Notes under the pieces: generated by a model
What the model saw: only the letters and a program-made list of their open reading frames with translations
Databases searched by the model: none
What the model was told of the DNA's origin: nothing
Assembly (NCBI RefSeq): GCF_019795295.1
Contig: NZ_JAIMCG010000004.1
Coordinates: 287,974 to 351,973 of the forward strand
Source of the DNA: Cupriavidus sp. AU9028
GTDB lineage: Bacteria > Pseudomonadota > Gammaproteobacteria > Burkholderiales > Burkholderiaceae
Direction: 5' to 3'
Length of the DNA: 64,000 nt
Part shown: in pieces, positions 8,702-17,289 of the stretch
How the letters are laid out: each line of letters starts with the position of its first letter
Numbering within the stretch: the first letter of the stretch is position 1
Program-made: the position numbers and the translations under genes

Positions 8702-10141
8702 ATGTCGCAGATCCAACCCCACTACATCGCCGGCGAATGGGTCGCCGGCACCGCCAGCCATCCCAACGTCAACCCATCCGACCTGGCGGACGTGATCGGC
8801 CACTACGCGCAGGGCGACGCCGGCTGCGTGGACCAGGCCGTCGATGCCGCCCGCCGGGCCTTCGGCAAGTGGTCGCTGTCCACGCCGCAGCAGCGCTTCG
8901 ATGTGCTGGACTTCGTCGGCAACGAACTGCTGCAGCGCCGCGCCGAGTTGGGCGATCTGCTGGCCCGCGAGGAGGGCAAGACGCTGCCGGAGGCCACCGG
9001 CGAAGTCATGCGCGCCGCGCAGATCTTCAAGTTCTTCGCCGGCGAGGCGCTGCGCAGCGCGGGCGAGTTGCTGCCGTCGGTGCGTCCGGGCATCGGCGTC
9101 GAGGTCACGCGCGAGCCGGTCGGTGTGGTGGCGTTGATCGCCCCGTGGAACTTCCCCATCGCGATCCCGGCGTGGAAGATCGCGCCCGCACTGGCCTGGG
9201 GCAACTGCGTCGTGTTCAAGCCGGCCGAACTGGTGCCGGGGTCGAGCTGGGCGCTGGCCGAGATCCTCAGCCGCGCCGGCCTTCCCGCCGGGGTCTTCAA
9301 CCTGGTGATGGGCCGCGGCCGCGAGGTCGGCCAGCGCCTGGTGGAACATCGGCAGGTCGATGCGATCAGCTTCACCGGATCGGTGGCGACCGGGCGCGCC
9401 ATCGCCGCGCAGGCGTGCCAGCGCATGGCGAAGTTTCAGCTGGAGATGGGCGGCAAGAACCCGCTGGTGGTCACCGACGACGCCGACCTGGAACAGGCGG
9501 TGGAGGTGGCCCTGCAAGGGTCGTTCTTCTCCACCGGCCAGCGCTGCACCGCGTCCAGCCGCATCATCGTCACGCGCGGCATCCATGACGCCTTCGTCGC
9601 CCGCCTTGCCGAGCGTACCCGCGCGCTGGTGGTGGGCGACGCGCGCGATCCGCGCACGCAGATCGGCCCGGTGGTGGACGCACGCCAGCTGGAGCAGGAC
9701 GAGCGCTATATCGCCATCGGCAAGGAGGAAGGCGCGCGGCTGCTGTGCGGCGGCGAGCGGCTGTCGCTGGAAAAGGACGGCTTCTACCTGAGCCCGGCGC
9801 TGTTCGTCGACTGCGACAACACCATGCGGATTGCGCGCGAGGAGATCTTCGGCCCGGTCGCGGCGGTCATCGCGGCGCGGGACTATGACGAAGCGCTGGC
9901 GCTTGCCAACGATACCGAGTTCGGGCTGTCCGCCGGCATCTGCACCACCTCGCTGAAGCTGGCGACCCACTTCAAGCGCCATGCGCAGGCCGGCATGGTG
10001 ATGGTCAACGCGCCGACGGCCGGCGTCGATTTCCATGTGCCGTTCGGCGGGCGCAAGGGGTCGAGCTACGGCCCGCGCGAGCAGGGCCGCCATGCACAGG
10101 AGTTCTATACGACGGTGAAGACCGCCTATACCGCGGCCTGA
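8702..10141 (+). CDS. NAD(P)-dependent aldehyde dehydrogenase, 2,5-dioxovalerate-type
   Basis: A 479-residue aldehyde dehydrogenase. Motifs: the cofactor/oxyanion segment APWNFPIAIPAWK near residue 155, the catalytic glutamate in LEMGGKNP, the catalytic cysteine in STGQRCTASSR (about residue 284) and the C-terminal EEIFGPV. The N-terminal NPSDLADVIGHYAQGD and EEGKTLPEATGE segments resemble alpha-ketoglutaric semialdehyde (2,5-dioxovalerate) dehydrogenases, which finish sugar-acid catabolism by making 2-oxoglutarate. ATG at 8702 has GAGGA upstream; the 14-codon extension from TTG is rejected. The substrate assignment is from resemblance and context. Confidence 0.88.
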   Translation: MSQIQPHYIAGEWVAGTASHPNVNPSDLADVIGHYAQGDAGCVDQAVDAARRAFGKWSLSTPQQRFDVLDFVGNELLQRRAELGDLLAREEGKTLPEATGEVMRAAQIFKFFAGEALRSAGELLPSVRPGIGVEVTREPVGVVALIAPWNFPIAIPAWKIAPALAWGNCVVFKPAELVPGSSWALAEILSRAGLPAGVFNLVMGRGREVGQRLVEHRQVDAISFTGSVATGRAIAAQACQRMAKFQLEMGGKNPLVVTDDADLEQAVEVALQGSFFSTGQRCTASSRIIVTRGIHDAFVARLAERTRALVVGDARDPRTQIGPVVDARQLEQDERYIAIGKEEGARLLCGGERLSLEKDGFYLSPALFVDCDNTMRIAREEIFGPVAAVIAARDYDEALALANDTEFGLSAGICTTSLKLATHFKRHAQAGMVMVNAPTAGVDFHVPFGGRKGSSYGPREQGRHAQEFYTTVKTAYTAA

Positions 10142-10144
10142 CGC

Positions 10145-10957
10145 CTACGGCGTGCCGGCGGCGTCCTCATCGGTCTTGCGCGGCTTGCGCGGCGCGCGCA
10201 TGAACAGCGCGTCGTAGAGCGCGCGCGGCAGGACGTGCAGCACCGCCGCCACCAGCCCCATCGGCCAGGGAATCACCTTCCACCGGCGCCCGGCCGCGAT
10301 GGCGGCGGCAGCCTTGCGGGCGAAGGCATCCGCATCCATCAGGAACGGCATCGGATAGGGGTTGTGCGCCGTCATCGGCGTGCGGATATAGCCCGGCGCG
10401 ATGGTGACGACGCGGATGCCGTGCGGCCGCTGCTCCAGCCGCAGGCTCTCCAGCAGCCGGATCGCCGCCGCCTTGGAGGCGCTGTAGGCGCCGGCCCCGG
10501 GCAGGCCCCGCACGCCGGCCACGCTGGCAATGCCCACCAGCGTGCCGCGCCAGCGGCCCGTAACCGGCTCGCGGGCCTGCATCGGACCGATGAAGGGCTG
10601 GAAGGTCGTCAGCATGCCGAACCAGTTGGTATCCATCACCTGGCGGAACGCGTCCAGATCCTCACGGGCGCTGGCGACCGTGCCGACCGACACGCCGGCA
10701 TTGGCAATGACGATATCCGGGCAGCCGTGATGCGCGATGAAATCCTGCGCGGCCTGCAGCATCGCCGCGGCGTCGCGCACGTCCGCCGTGTAAAGGCGGG
10801 CGGCATGCGGATTGGGAAGCGAGGCAGCCAGCGCTTGCAGGGCGTCCTCGCGCCGGCCGACGAGGCCCAGGATGGCGCCCTGGCGAGCGTACTCGCGGGC
10901 GAGTGCCTCGCCGATGCCGCTCGACGCGCCGGTCAGGAACACCTTCAGGGGTCGCAT
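10145..10957 (-). CDS. short-chain dehydrogenase/reductase
   Basis: A 270-residue classical SDR. The cofactor motif TGASSGIG (residues 9-16) with R at the end of the second strand (GLVGRRE) suggests NADP(H); NAGVS and the catalytic YSASK are present. The C-terminal hydrophobic stretch (PMGLVAAVLHVLPRALYDALF) suggests membrane association. It ends three bases from the end of the convergent aldehyde dehydrogenase. The substrate is unknown. It is followed by dsbA upstream on the same strand, with no obvious functional link. Confidence 0.85.
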   Translation of the reverse strand: MRPLKVFLTGASSGIGEALAREYARQGAILGLVGRREDALQALAASLPNPHAARLYTADVRDAAAMLQAAQDFIAHHGCPDIVIANAGVSVGTVASAREDLDAFRQVMDTNWFGMLTTFQPFIGPMQAREPVTGRWRGTLVGIASVAGVRGLPGAGAYSASKAAAIRLLESLRLEQRPHGIRVVTIAPGYIRTPMTAHNPYPMPFLMDADAFARKAAAAIAAGRRWKVIPWPMGLVAAVLHVLPRALYDALFMRAPRKPRKTDEDAAGTP

Positions 10958-11038
10958 CGGCGGGGGCGTGGGAGGGAAGTTGCGGCCGGCCCGCGGGCTG
11001 CAGGACCGGCCGGGTGGGACGACGCGGTCGCCAGCGTC

Positions 11039-11674
11039 TTACAGCTTCCTGGCGCGGATCTGGTCGACCAGGTAGTCCATGGTCTGCACCGCGCCGCCCT
11101 TGGAGCCGGCGATCGACGGCGAGGTGACGTACTTGCCCTGGATCACGATGGTCGGCACGCCGTCGATCTTGTACGCGTCGGCGATCTTGTTGGCGCGCGT
11201 GGTGCTGGTCGACACCGAGAACGAGTTGTACGCATCGAGGAAGGCCTTGCGGTCGACGCCGTTCTTCGCCATCAGGTCGGCGATCTCGTTCGGGTCGAGC
11301 AGGCGCTTGCGCTCCGAATGGATGGCGTTGAAGACCTTGGTGTGCATCGCGTCGAGCTTGCCCATGGACTCCAGCGCGTAATAGATGCGGGTGTGCGGCA
11401 GCAGGTCGTCACGGAAGGCGACCGGCACGCGCTTGAACACCACGTCCTTGCCCTGCTTGCGGACCCACGCCTCCAGGTCCGGCTCGAAATCGTAGCAGTG
11501 CGGGCAGCCGTACCAGAAGAACTCGGTCACCTCGATCTTGCCCGGCGTCACCGGCTGCGGGGCACGCAGGACCTGGTACTCCTTGCCCTCGGTGGGCGCG
11601 GCATGCGCCGGCGCGGACATCAGGAAGCCGGCCACGGTGGCGAGGGCGGCGAACAGGGCGGCGAAGGTCTTCAT
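11039..11674 (-). CDS. dsbA: periplasmic thiol:disulfide interchange protein DsbA
   Basis: A 211-residue DsbA-type oxidase that introduces disulfides into secreted proteins. It has a Sec signal peptide ending AHA (about residue 25), then a thioredoxin fold with the active site C57-P-H-C60 and the cis-proline in GVPTIVI. The CPHC dipeptide is the classic DsbA variant. It lies in the conserved beta-proteobacterial order argS, SPOR protein, dsbA, SDR, all on the minus strand. Confidence 0.93.
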   Translation of the reverse strand: MKTFAALFAALATVAGFLMSAPAHAAPTEGKEYQVLRAPQPVTPGKIEVTEFFWYGCPHCYDFEPDLEAWVRKQGKDVVFKRVPVAFRDDLLPHTRIYYALESMGKLDAMHTKVFNAIHSERKRLLDPNEIADLMAKNGVDRKAFLDAYNSFSVSTSTTRANKIADAYKIDGVPTIVIQGKYVTSPSIAGSKGGAVQTMDYLVDQIRARKL

Positions 11675-11821
11675 GGCGGATTTGCGGATTGAAAGCAGGT
11701 TGCGGAGGGCGGACTGCCCGTTAGGTGCATGAAGCCGGCTCCGTTCTCGACGGACGGCCGGCCACGCTAAGACTCGCCGCGGCGTTCCGGGTTCACTGGA
11801 GCGCCATGACGGCCCATGCCT

Positions 11822-12544
11822 TTACTGCCGGGTGAAGCGGATCACCGAGGCTTCGAAGCCGGCGGACTGCAGCCGGTCGCGCGCCTGGTTCATCTCCTCG
11901 ATGCGGTTGTACGGACCCAGCCGGACCCGATACAGCTTGACGCCGTTGACGTCGCGATCGGTGACCTTGGCCTCGAACCCCTGCATCGCCAGGTTGGCCT
12001 TCTGCCGGTTGGCATCGTCCTGCGAACGGAAGGCGCCGACCTGCAGCAGATAGCCGACCTTGCTGGCATCGGCGCGGGCGATCTCGGCGATCGGGTCGGT
12101 CACCGGCCGTTCGGCCGGCGACTGTGCCGGAGCCTGCGGCGCAGGCTGCGCCGGCTTTTGCGCGGTGCGGTCCGCCGGGCGTTCGGCCGGCTGCTCCGTC
12201 GGGCGCTCGGCGCGGCTGGGCTCGGCCGGCTGCGCAGCGCGGTTCGGCGGCGGCTCGGCCGGGGCCACCGGCTTGGCCGGCGTCTTGCCCCACAGCGGCC
12301 GGTTCGGATCGGACGGCGGCTGCTGTGCCTGCTGGCCTTGCTGCGGCAGCCCGCCCGCCGTGCCCTGCTCGGCGGGCTTCGGGCTGCCCTTGCGGAAGGG
12401 GACGGGCGCCTTGGTGATGTAGAGCGCGACCACCACGGCGATGGCCAGGCCGACGATCAGGCCGAGCACCAATCCCAGTAACGTGCCTCCGCGCTGGCTG
12501 GCGCGGCTCTGCCCGCGCGGGGCACGCTTGCGTTGCTGTTGCAT
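11822..12544 (-). CDS. SPOR-domain membrane protein (FtsN-like)
   Basis: A 240-residue protein with a basic cytoplasmic N-terminus, one membrane segment (LLGLVLGLIVGLAIAVVVALYI, about residues 22-43), a long Pro/Ala/Glu-rich periplasmic linker and a C-terminal SPOR domain from about residue 165 (YLLQVGAFRSQDDANRQKANL ... YRVRLGPY). SPOR domains bind denuded glycan at the division septum, so this is a candidate cell-division protein analogous to FtsN. It is immediately downstream of argS, the same linkage seen in related genera. Confidence 0.88.
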   Translation of the reverse strand: MQQQRKRAPRGQSRASQRGGTLLGLVLGLIVGLAIAVVVALYITKAPVPFRKGSPKPAEQGTAGGLPQQGQQAQQPPSDPNRPLWGKTPAKPVAPAEPPPNRAAQPAEPSRAERPTEQPAERPADRTAQKPAQPAPQAPAQSPAERPVTDPIAEIARADASKVGYLLQVGAFRSQDDANRQKANLAMQGFEAKVTDRDVNGVKLYRVRLGPYNRIEEMNQARDRLQSAGFEASVIRFTRQ

Positions 12545-12663
12545 GGAGTCCTCTTGGGTATAGCGGGGAGATTATAGAGCCGTTGCGCACGTTCCCGGAC
12601 GATCCTCGGCCGCTTTCGTGGCGAAGCGAGGGATAGCGGCCAGGCCGCGCGCGCGGTTCTCCC

Positions 12664-14451
12664 TCACATCCGTTGCGGGGCGCTGACGCCGATAACCGCC
12701 AGGCCGTTGCGCAGCACCTGGCGGGTCGCCGCCAACAGCGCCAGCCGGGCCAGGCGGACGGGCTCGTCGTCGACCAGCACGCGATCGGCATTGTAGAAGG
12801 CGTGGAAGTCGCCAGCGAGATCGCGCAGATAGAACGCCACGGCGTGCGGCGCCAGTTCCGCAGCGGCCTGCGCCAGCATGTCGGGGAAGGCGGCCAGCCG
12901 CTGACCCAGCGCCAACGCCTGCGGGCTGGCCCCGGCGCCGGTCACCGCCGACAGATCGGCGCGGGCCAGGGCTTCCAGGCGCCCGGCCCAGTCCGCGCCG
13001 GCCCAGCTCTCGAAGATCGAGCAGATGCGGGCATGCGCGTACTGGACGTAGTACACCGGGTTCTCGTCGTTCTGCTTCAGCGCCAGGTCCACATCGAACA
13101 CGAACTCGGTATCCGCCTTGCGCGACAGCAGGAAGAACCGCACCGCATCGCGGCCACGGGCGAACCGCTGCGGCCAGTCGGCGACGCCCGCCTCCAGGCA
13201 GCCGCGGATGGTCTCGTCGCCGCCGTTGCTCCATTCGATCAGGTCCCGCACCGTGACGTACGAACCGGCGCGCTTGGAGATCTTCACCTCCTCGCCGTTC
13301 TTCATCACCGTGACCATCTTGTGCAGGACATAGTCGGGATAACCGACCGGGATGCCGATGTCCAGTCCCTGCAGGCCGGCCCGCACGCGCGCGATGGTGC
13401 CGTGGTGGTCGCTGCCCTGCACGTTGATTACCTTGTGGAAGCCGCGTTCCCACTTGGTGGTGTGATAGGCGACGTCGGGCACGAAGTAGGTATAGGTGCC
13501 GTCGGTCTTGCGCATGACGCGGTCCTTGTCGTCACCGTCGTCGGTGGTGCGCAGCCACAGCGCGCCCTCGTTCTCGTAGGTCTTGCCGCGCGCCACCAGC
13601 GCCTGCACCGCCGCCTCGACCTTGCCGTCGGTATAGAGCGACGATTCGAGGTAGTACCGGTCGAAGCGCACGCCGAAGGCCTGCAGGTCGATGTCCTGCT
13701 CGTTGCGCAGGTAAGTCACGGCGAAGCGGCGGATCGAATCGATGTCGTCCACCTGGCCCGAGGCGGTGACCGGCTCGCCGTCGGAGGCGCTGACCGTCTT
13801 GCCGGCAAGGAAATCGGCCGCGATGTCGGCGATATAGTCGCCGTTGTAGGCCGACTCCGGCCAGCCTGCATCACCGGGTTTCAGGCCACGGGCGCGCGCC
13901 TGCACCGAAATCGCCAGCGTCTGGATCTGCACGCCGGCGTCGTTGTAGTAGAACTCGCGATGGACGTCGAACCCCTGCCAGCCGAGCAGGTTGGCCAGCG
14001 CATCGCCCAGCGCCGCCTGCCGGCCGTGGCCCACGTGCAGCGGCCCGGTCGGGTTGGCGGAGACGAATTCGACCAGCACCTTGCCGCGCGCACCCTGCTG
14101 CTGCGCGCCGAAGCGATCGCCCTCTTCCAGCACGGCGCGCAGCGCCTGCGCCTTGGCATTGCCCGACAGGCGCAGGTTGATGAAGCCCGGCCCGGCAATC
14201 TCCATGGACGCGATCAGCGCCGCGGCGCGCTCGTCCGCCTGTACGGCATCGACGATCTGCTGCGCCAGTTCGCGCGGATTGCGCTTGAGCAAGCGCGCGA
14301 CCTGCATGGCGATATTGCAGGCCAGGTCGCCATGCGCCGCCACCTTGGGGCGCTCGAAGGCAACGGCGGGAAGGACGGCATCGGCCGGCGCGACTGCCCG
14401 GACGGCGTCCGAGAAGGCGGCGGCGAGTTGAGTGGTCTGAGCAGGCAGCAT
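12664..14451 (-). CDS. argS: arginyl-tRNA synthetase
   Basis: A 595-residue class I synthetase charging tRNA-Arg. Motifs: the HIGH-equivalent HVGHGR (residues 139-144) in [14 protein letters not shown], a KMSK-like K-I-S-K-R near residue 388, and the C-terminal DALR anticodon-binding domain with [12 protein letters not shown]. The N-terminal arginyl-specific additional domain is present (residues 1-110). Length fits the family. ATG at 14451 starts a canonical N-terminus. Confidence 0.96.
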   Translation of the reverse strand: MLPAQTTQLAAAFSDAVRAVAPADAVLPAVAFERPKVAAHGDLACNIAMQVARLLKRNPRELAQQIVDAVQADERAAALIASMEIAGPGFINLRLSGNAKAQALRAVLEEGDRFGAQQQGARGKVLVEFVSANPTGPLHVGHGRQAALGDALANLLGWQGFDVHREFYYNDAGVQIQTLAISVQARARGLKPGDAGWPESAYNGDYIADIAADFLAGKTVSASDGEPVTASGQVDDIDSIRRFAVTYLRNEQDIDLQAFGVRFDRYYLESSLYTDGKVEAAVQALVARGKTYENEGALWLRTTDDGDDKDRVMRKTDGTYTYFVPDVAYHTTKWERGFHKVINVQGSDHHGTIARVRAGLQGLDIGIPVGYPDYVLHKMVTVMKNGEEVKISKRAGSYVTVRDLIEWSNGGDETIRGCLEAGVADWPQRFARGRDAVRFFLLSRKADTEFVFDVDLALKQNDENPVYYVQYAHARICSIFESWAGADWAGRLEALARADLSAVTGAGASPQALALGQRLAAFPDMLAQAAAELAPHAVAFYLRDLAGDFHAFYNADRVLVDDEPVRLARLALLAATRQVLRNGLAVIGVSAPQRM

Positions 14452-14801
14452 GAAATAGTGTGGGCCCGCGAACCGGCAAGAAGGCGGCTGCGCCGGGGCG
14501 GCATCGACAGCGGGGAAGCGGGATGCTGCCCCTGCGTGTGGCGGGCGATGGATAGCAGAACGCGGATTTTATCAGGTGCTATGCTGACAGCACCCGTTAA
14601 AACGCGCGCCGGCTGCCAGGGCACGAGGTCGGCCCGCAGACCGTGCATCGGCGGGCAGGAGGCAAGCGCCGGACCGGCGCTCCCACCGATGCGGTCGAGT
14701 GAACCCCCGGCCACACTTTCCGGTCAGTATTCAGTGTAGGCGCTGGTGCTCGGGTTACCGGCCTACCGGGCTACCCTTTCCATGCCAATAACGAGGACAC
14801 C
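14452..14801. other. intergenic region between divergent argS and DUF1840 gene
   Basis: About 350 bases without a convincing gene. It must hold the promoters for argS (leftward) and the DUF1840 gene (rightward). An AT-richer pocket occurs at about 14570-14605, and a purine-rich ribosome site precedes the rightward gene. No clear consensus promoter, operator or RNA could be identified by eye. Confidence 0.4.
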
Positions 14802-15128
14802 ATGCTGATCACCTTCAAAAGTCGTGCGAGCCAGGATCTGACCATGATGAACGACCTCGCGGTGACACTGCTGGGCATCGTGGGCAAGACGCTCGGAGAA
14901 CGCGGCGTCATCACCCACGCCGAGCTTCCCCGCGCCATCCATCGCCTCGAGGCGGCGGTCGCCGATGCGAGCCAGGCTCAGAAAGTCGCCGACCGCACCG
15001 ATTCGGCCGACCAGGCGCAACAGGAGGACGAGGAGGAACCGCTGCACCTCGGGCAGCGCGCCTATCCGTTCCTTGACATGCTGCGCGCCTCCCTGCGCGA
15101 AGGGGCCGACGTGCTGTGGGGCGTCTGA
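14802..15128 (+). CDS. DUF1840 family protein
   Basis: A 108-residue cytosolic protein with the DUF1840 pattern: an N-terminal MLITFKSRASQDLTMM, a helical middle and an acidic linker before a conserved C-terminal L-G-Q-R-A-Y-P-F-L-D-M-L segment. The function is unknown; the family is common in beta-proteobacteria. GAGG lies before the ATG. It is the first gene of the stress-type cluster that follows. Confidence 0.8.
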   Translation: MLITFKSRASQDLTMMNDLAVTLLGIVGKTLGERGVITHAELPRAIHRLEAAVADASQAQKVADRTDSADQAQQEDEEEPLHLGQRAYPFLDMLRASLREGADVLWGV

Positions 15129-15139
15129 TCCGGCGACCC

Positions 15140-15159
15140 GGGGCGTGACGGCACGCCCC
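15140..15159 (+). other. hairpin after the DUF1840 gene
   Basis: Perfect 8-base stem GGGGCGTG/CACGCCCC with an ACGG loop, 11 bases after the stop codon. No U-tract follows, so it may protect the 3' end or be a weak terminator. Confidence 0.45.
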
Positions 15160-15174
15160 TGACATCGAAAGGGC

Positions 15175-15203
15175 AAAAAAACGCCCGGCCATGGGGGCCG
15201 GGC
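15175..15203 (-). terminator. intrinsic terminator of the minus-strand ferritin-like gene
   Basis: On the minus strand, stem GCCCGGCC-loop-GGCCGGGC is followed by G and seven U residues. It lies about 185 bases past the stop of the ferritin-like gene. Confidence 0.7.
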
Positions 15204-15386
15204 CGCCGGATCAGGGGGGATCCGAAGGGGGGTACCGCGATATCGCGGCGTCGGGGGAGGCGCCGCAATTCCGTCGTGCCGCCGGAGATGACCGGCAAGC
15301 CTGTTCTGTGCCGCCACCGGCGTGGCTCTGCCGGCGGCGGAGCATGCGCCCTGGCCGATTGCGCAGGGCACATGGTGCTGCAGTCG

Positions 15387-15971
15387 TTACTCCTGGCTCA
15401 GCATGTCCGCCAGTTCGTCGGCATGCTCCTCTTCCACGGCGAGGATCTCCTCCAGCATCCGTCGCGTCGTCGGGTCCCGCTCGCCGAGATACTGCACCAT
15501 CTCGCGGTAACTCTCGATGGCGATGCGCTCGGCAATCAGGTTTTCCTTGATCATCTCGGTCAGGCCGTCGGCCTCGACATACTGGGAGTGGCTGCGTGCA
15601 GCCAGTCCTTCCGGCGAGAAATCCGGCTCGCCGCCCAGTTGCACGATGCGTGCGGCGATGCGGTCGGCGTGCTGCTGTTCCTCGTCCGCATGGACCTTGA
15701 ATTCGGCGGCGATCGGCTCGGCGTGAATGCCCTTGGCCATGAAGTGGTGGCGCCGGTACCGCAGCACGCACACCAGTTCGGTCGCCAGCGCCTCGTTGAG
15801 CAGCTTGAGCACCGTGGCACGGTCCGCGTCGTAGTTCTGCGTCACCGCGCCGTCCTCGATGTGCTTGCGCGCACGGGCGCGAATGGTTTCGATGTCGCTC
15901 AGAAAGCCCTGGCTGGGGCCGCCCTGCTGCGCAGCGCCAGCGCCCATGCCGTCCTTGGTCGGGGTATCCAT
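15387..15971 (-). CDS. ferritin-like/bacterioferritin-type diiron protein
   Basis: A 194-residue four-helix ferritin-like protein. The iron-ligand pattern is visible: E in LLNEALATEL, E and H in HADEEQQHADR, E in NLIAERIAIE and E/H in AVEEEHADEL, i.e. two ExxH-type helix pairs. The first 35 residues are flexible and Gly/Gln-rich. Such proteins store iron or detoxify peroxide. ATG at 15971 has GGAGAACC upstream. Next gene upstream is a DUF883 membrane protein, so an oxidative/envelope stress setting is likely. Confidence 0.82.
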   Translation of the reverse strand: MDTPTKDGMGAGAAQQGGPSQGFLSDIETIRARARKHIEDGAVTQNYDADRATVLKLLNEALATELVCVLRYRRHHFMAKGIHAEPIAAEFKVHADEEQQHADRIAARIVQLGGEPDFSPEGLAARSHSQYVEADGLTEMIKENLIAERIAIESYREMVQYLGERDPTTRRMLEEILAVEEEHADELADMLSQE

Positions 15972-16053
15972 CTATCCGGTTCTCCTGTGGGGATTCGTTT
16001 TATAGGGCGGCGGTCCTCCCCGGTACCTGGACCGGCCGCCCTGGTGCCAGCCG

Positions 16054-16500
16054 TTATTCCTGGCCGTTGCGGCGCACTGCCGTCGCGGTGCCGCCGATCA
16101 GCAGCATCGCCGCAAGGGCGCCAACGGCGGCGGCGATCATCACCGCCTTCATCGGCGACTCGACCACGCGATGCTCGACATCCTCGACCGCGTGGTTGAC
16201 CCGGGTGCGGGCGCGAACCGCGCCTTCCATCGTCATGTCGCGCGCCCGGTCCTTCAGCATGCGGGCACGCTCCTGCAGTCGCCGGCTCGCGTGCGCAGCT
16301 TCCGAGCTGCCGTCGCGCGACAACGTGGAGACCGTGGTTTGCAGTTGCGACAGCAGGCTGCGCACCTCGTCGAGCACCGGCATCGCGGCTTCGCGTGCCG
16401 AGCCGGCGGTGTGGCGGCCGGCCCGGCGCAGTTCGTCGACCGTGTCGTTCGCGCTATCGGCCAGCTCGTGGGCTTCCTTGTCCATCTTGCGACTCAGCAT
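16054..16500 (-). CDS. DUF883 (ElaB/YqjD-like) membrane-anchored protein
   Basis: A 148-residue protein of amphipathic, highly charged helices (residues 1-115) ending in one hydrophobic segment (MKAVMIAAAVGALAAMLLIGG) and a basic tail, the layout of YqjD/ElaB, which anchor ribosomes to the inner membrane in stationary phase in E. coli. AAGGAG precedes the ATG. It is followed upstream on the same strand by a tiny DUF1328 gene. Confidence 0.75.
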   Translation of the reverse strand: MLSRKMDKEAHELADSANDTVDELRRAGRHTAGSAREAAMPVLDEVRSLLSQLQTTVSTLSRDGSSEAAHASRRLQERARMLKDRARDMTMEGAVRARTRVNHAVEDVEHRVVESPMKAVMIAAAVGALAAMLLIGGTATAVRRNGQE

Positions 16501-16600
16501 CTCGCTCTCCTTTCGACGTCTGGGACGGGCCCGGGGGCGTCACGGCAGCGACCGATGCGCAGCCCCGGGACCTCAGGTGGATCTCATCACTGGCGACAGG

Positions 16601-16768
16601 TCATCGACCCTTCCTGACCAGGCTCATCACGAAGGTGACCAGCGCAACCACCAGGAAGATGAAGAACAGGATCTTGGCGATCTCCACGGCGCCAGCGGCG
16701 ATCCCGCCGAAGCCGAAGACCGCTGCGACCAGCGCGATGATGAAAAAGACCAGTGCGTAATAGAGCAT
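16601..16768 (-). CDS. DUF1328 (YtjA-like) small membrane protein
   Basis: A 55-residue protein with two membrane helices joined by a glycine hinge: [20 protein letters not shown], then GGIAAG, then [17 protein letters not shown], ending VRKGR. This is the DUF1328/YtjA pattern. The function is unknown; homologues are induced by stress. It is short and easily missed. It lies 100 bases upstream of the DUF883 gene on the same strand. Confidence 0.85.
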   Translation of the reverse strand: MLYYALVFFIIALVAAVFGFGGIAAGAVEIAKILFFIFLVVALVTFVMSLVRKGR

Positions 16769-16839
16769 GGCGAAACTCCCCTTGTGAATTCGCGACTGCC
16801 GCGACGCCGCGCGACCGATTCAGGTTGAAAGACCGGCCG

Positions 16840-17016
16840 CTACTTGACCACCTTCTTGAAGACGGTAACGCCGAGCACCAGGAACAGCACGAACAAGATC
16901 AGGAACAGGAAGAACAGGACCTTGGCGATGCCCGCCGCACCGGCCGCGATGCCGGAAAAGCCGAGCACCCCGGCAACGATGGAAATGATGGCGAAGATCA
17001 AGGCCCACTTCAGCAT
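16840..17016 (-). CDS. second DUF1328 small membrane protein
   Basis: A 58-residue paralogue of the previous gene: [20 protein letters not shown], the SGIAAGAAG hinge, then [19 protein letters not shown] and a lysine-rich end. The ATG at 17016 is chosen because the longer upstream reading is Arg/Pro-rich and unlike the family. The two copies lie head to tail, about 70 bases apart. Confidence 0.85.
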   Translation of the reverse strand: MLKWALIFAIISIVAGVLGFSGIAAGAAGIAKVLFFLFLILFVLFLVLGVTVFKKVVK

Positions 17017-17071
17017 GCGGTTCTCCCTGTTTGCCGGTCTGCGCAACAGTGCGCGTGACCATGGAAGCATG

Positions 17072-17150
17072 GTAGGAATCGCCACTTTAAGGAGACACCA
17101 TCGGTGCACCGATTCCCCTGTCAGCCGTTTCCTACGAGTAGGAAGACGGC
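17072..17150. promoter_or_regulatory. cluster of palindromes in the divergent DUF1328/histidine-kinase promoter
   Basis: Three elements: a half-site GTAGGAA at 17072-17078; a perfect 14-base palindrome ATCGGTGCACCGAT at 17100-17113; and TTCCTAC-GA-GTAGGAA at 17129-17144, whose arms extend with GCCGT/ACGGC to 17124-17150 interrupted by one unpaired base. The GTAGGAA repeats are plausible targets of the NarL-type response regulator encoded 2.5 kb away. Confidence 0.5.
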
Positions 17151-17289
17151 ACGCGTGCGCTGGCAAGAGTGGCTGTGGCGTGCGGGGGGCGGGCACCATC
17201 GGGCCGGTTGACCCGAGGCTGGCGTTGTGATTCCATCGGCGCAGTCACGCGCTTGCAACCACGGACAAGCGCGGCATCGGAAACCCATC

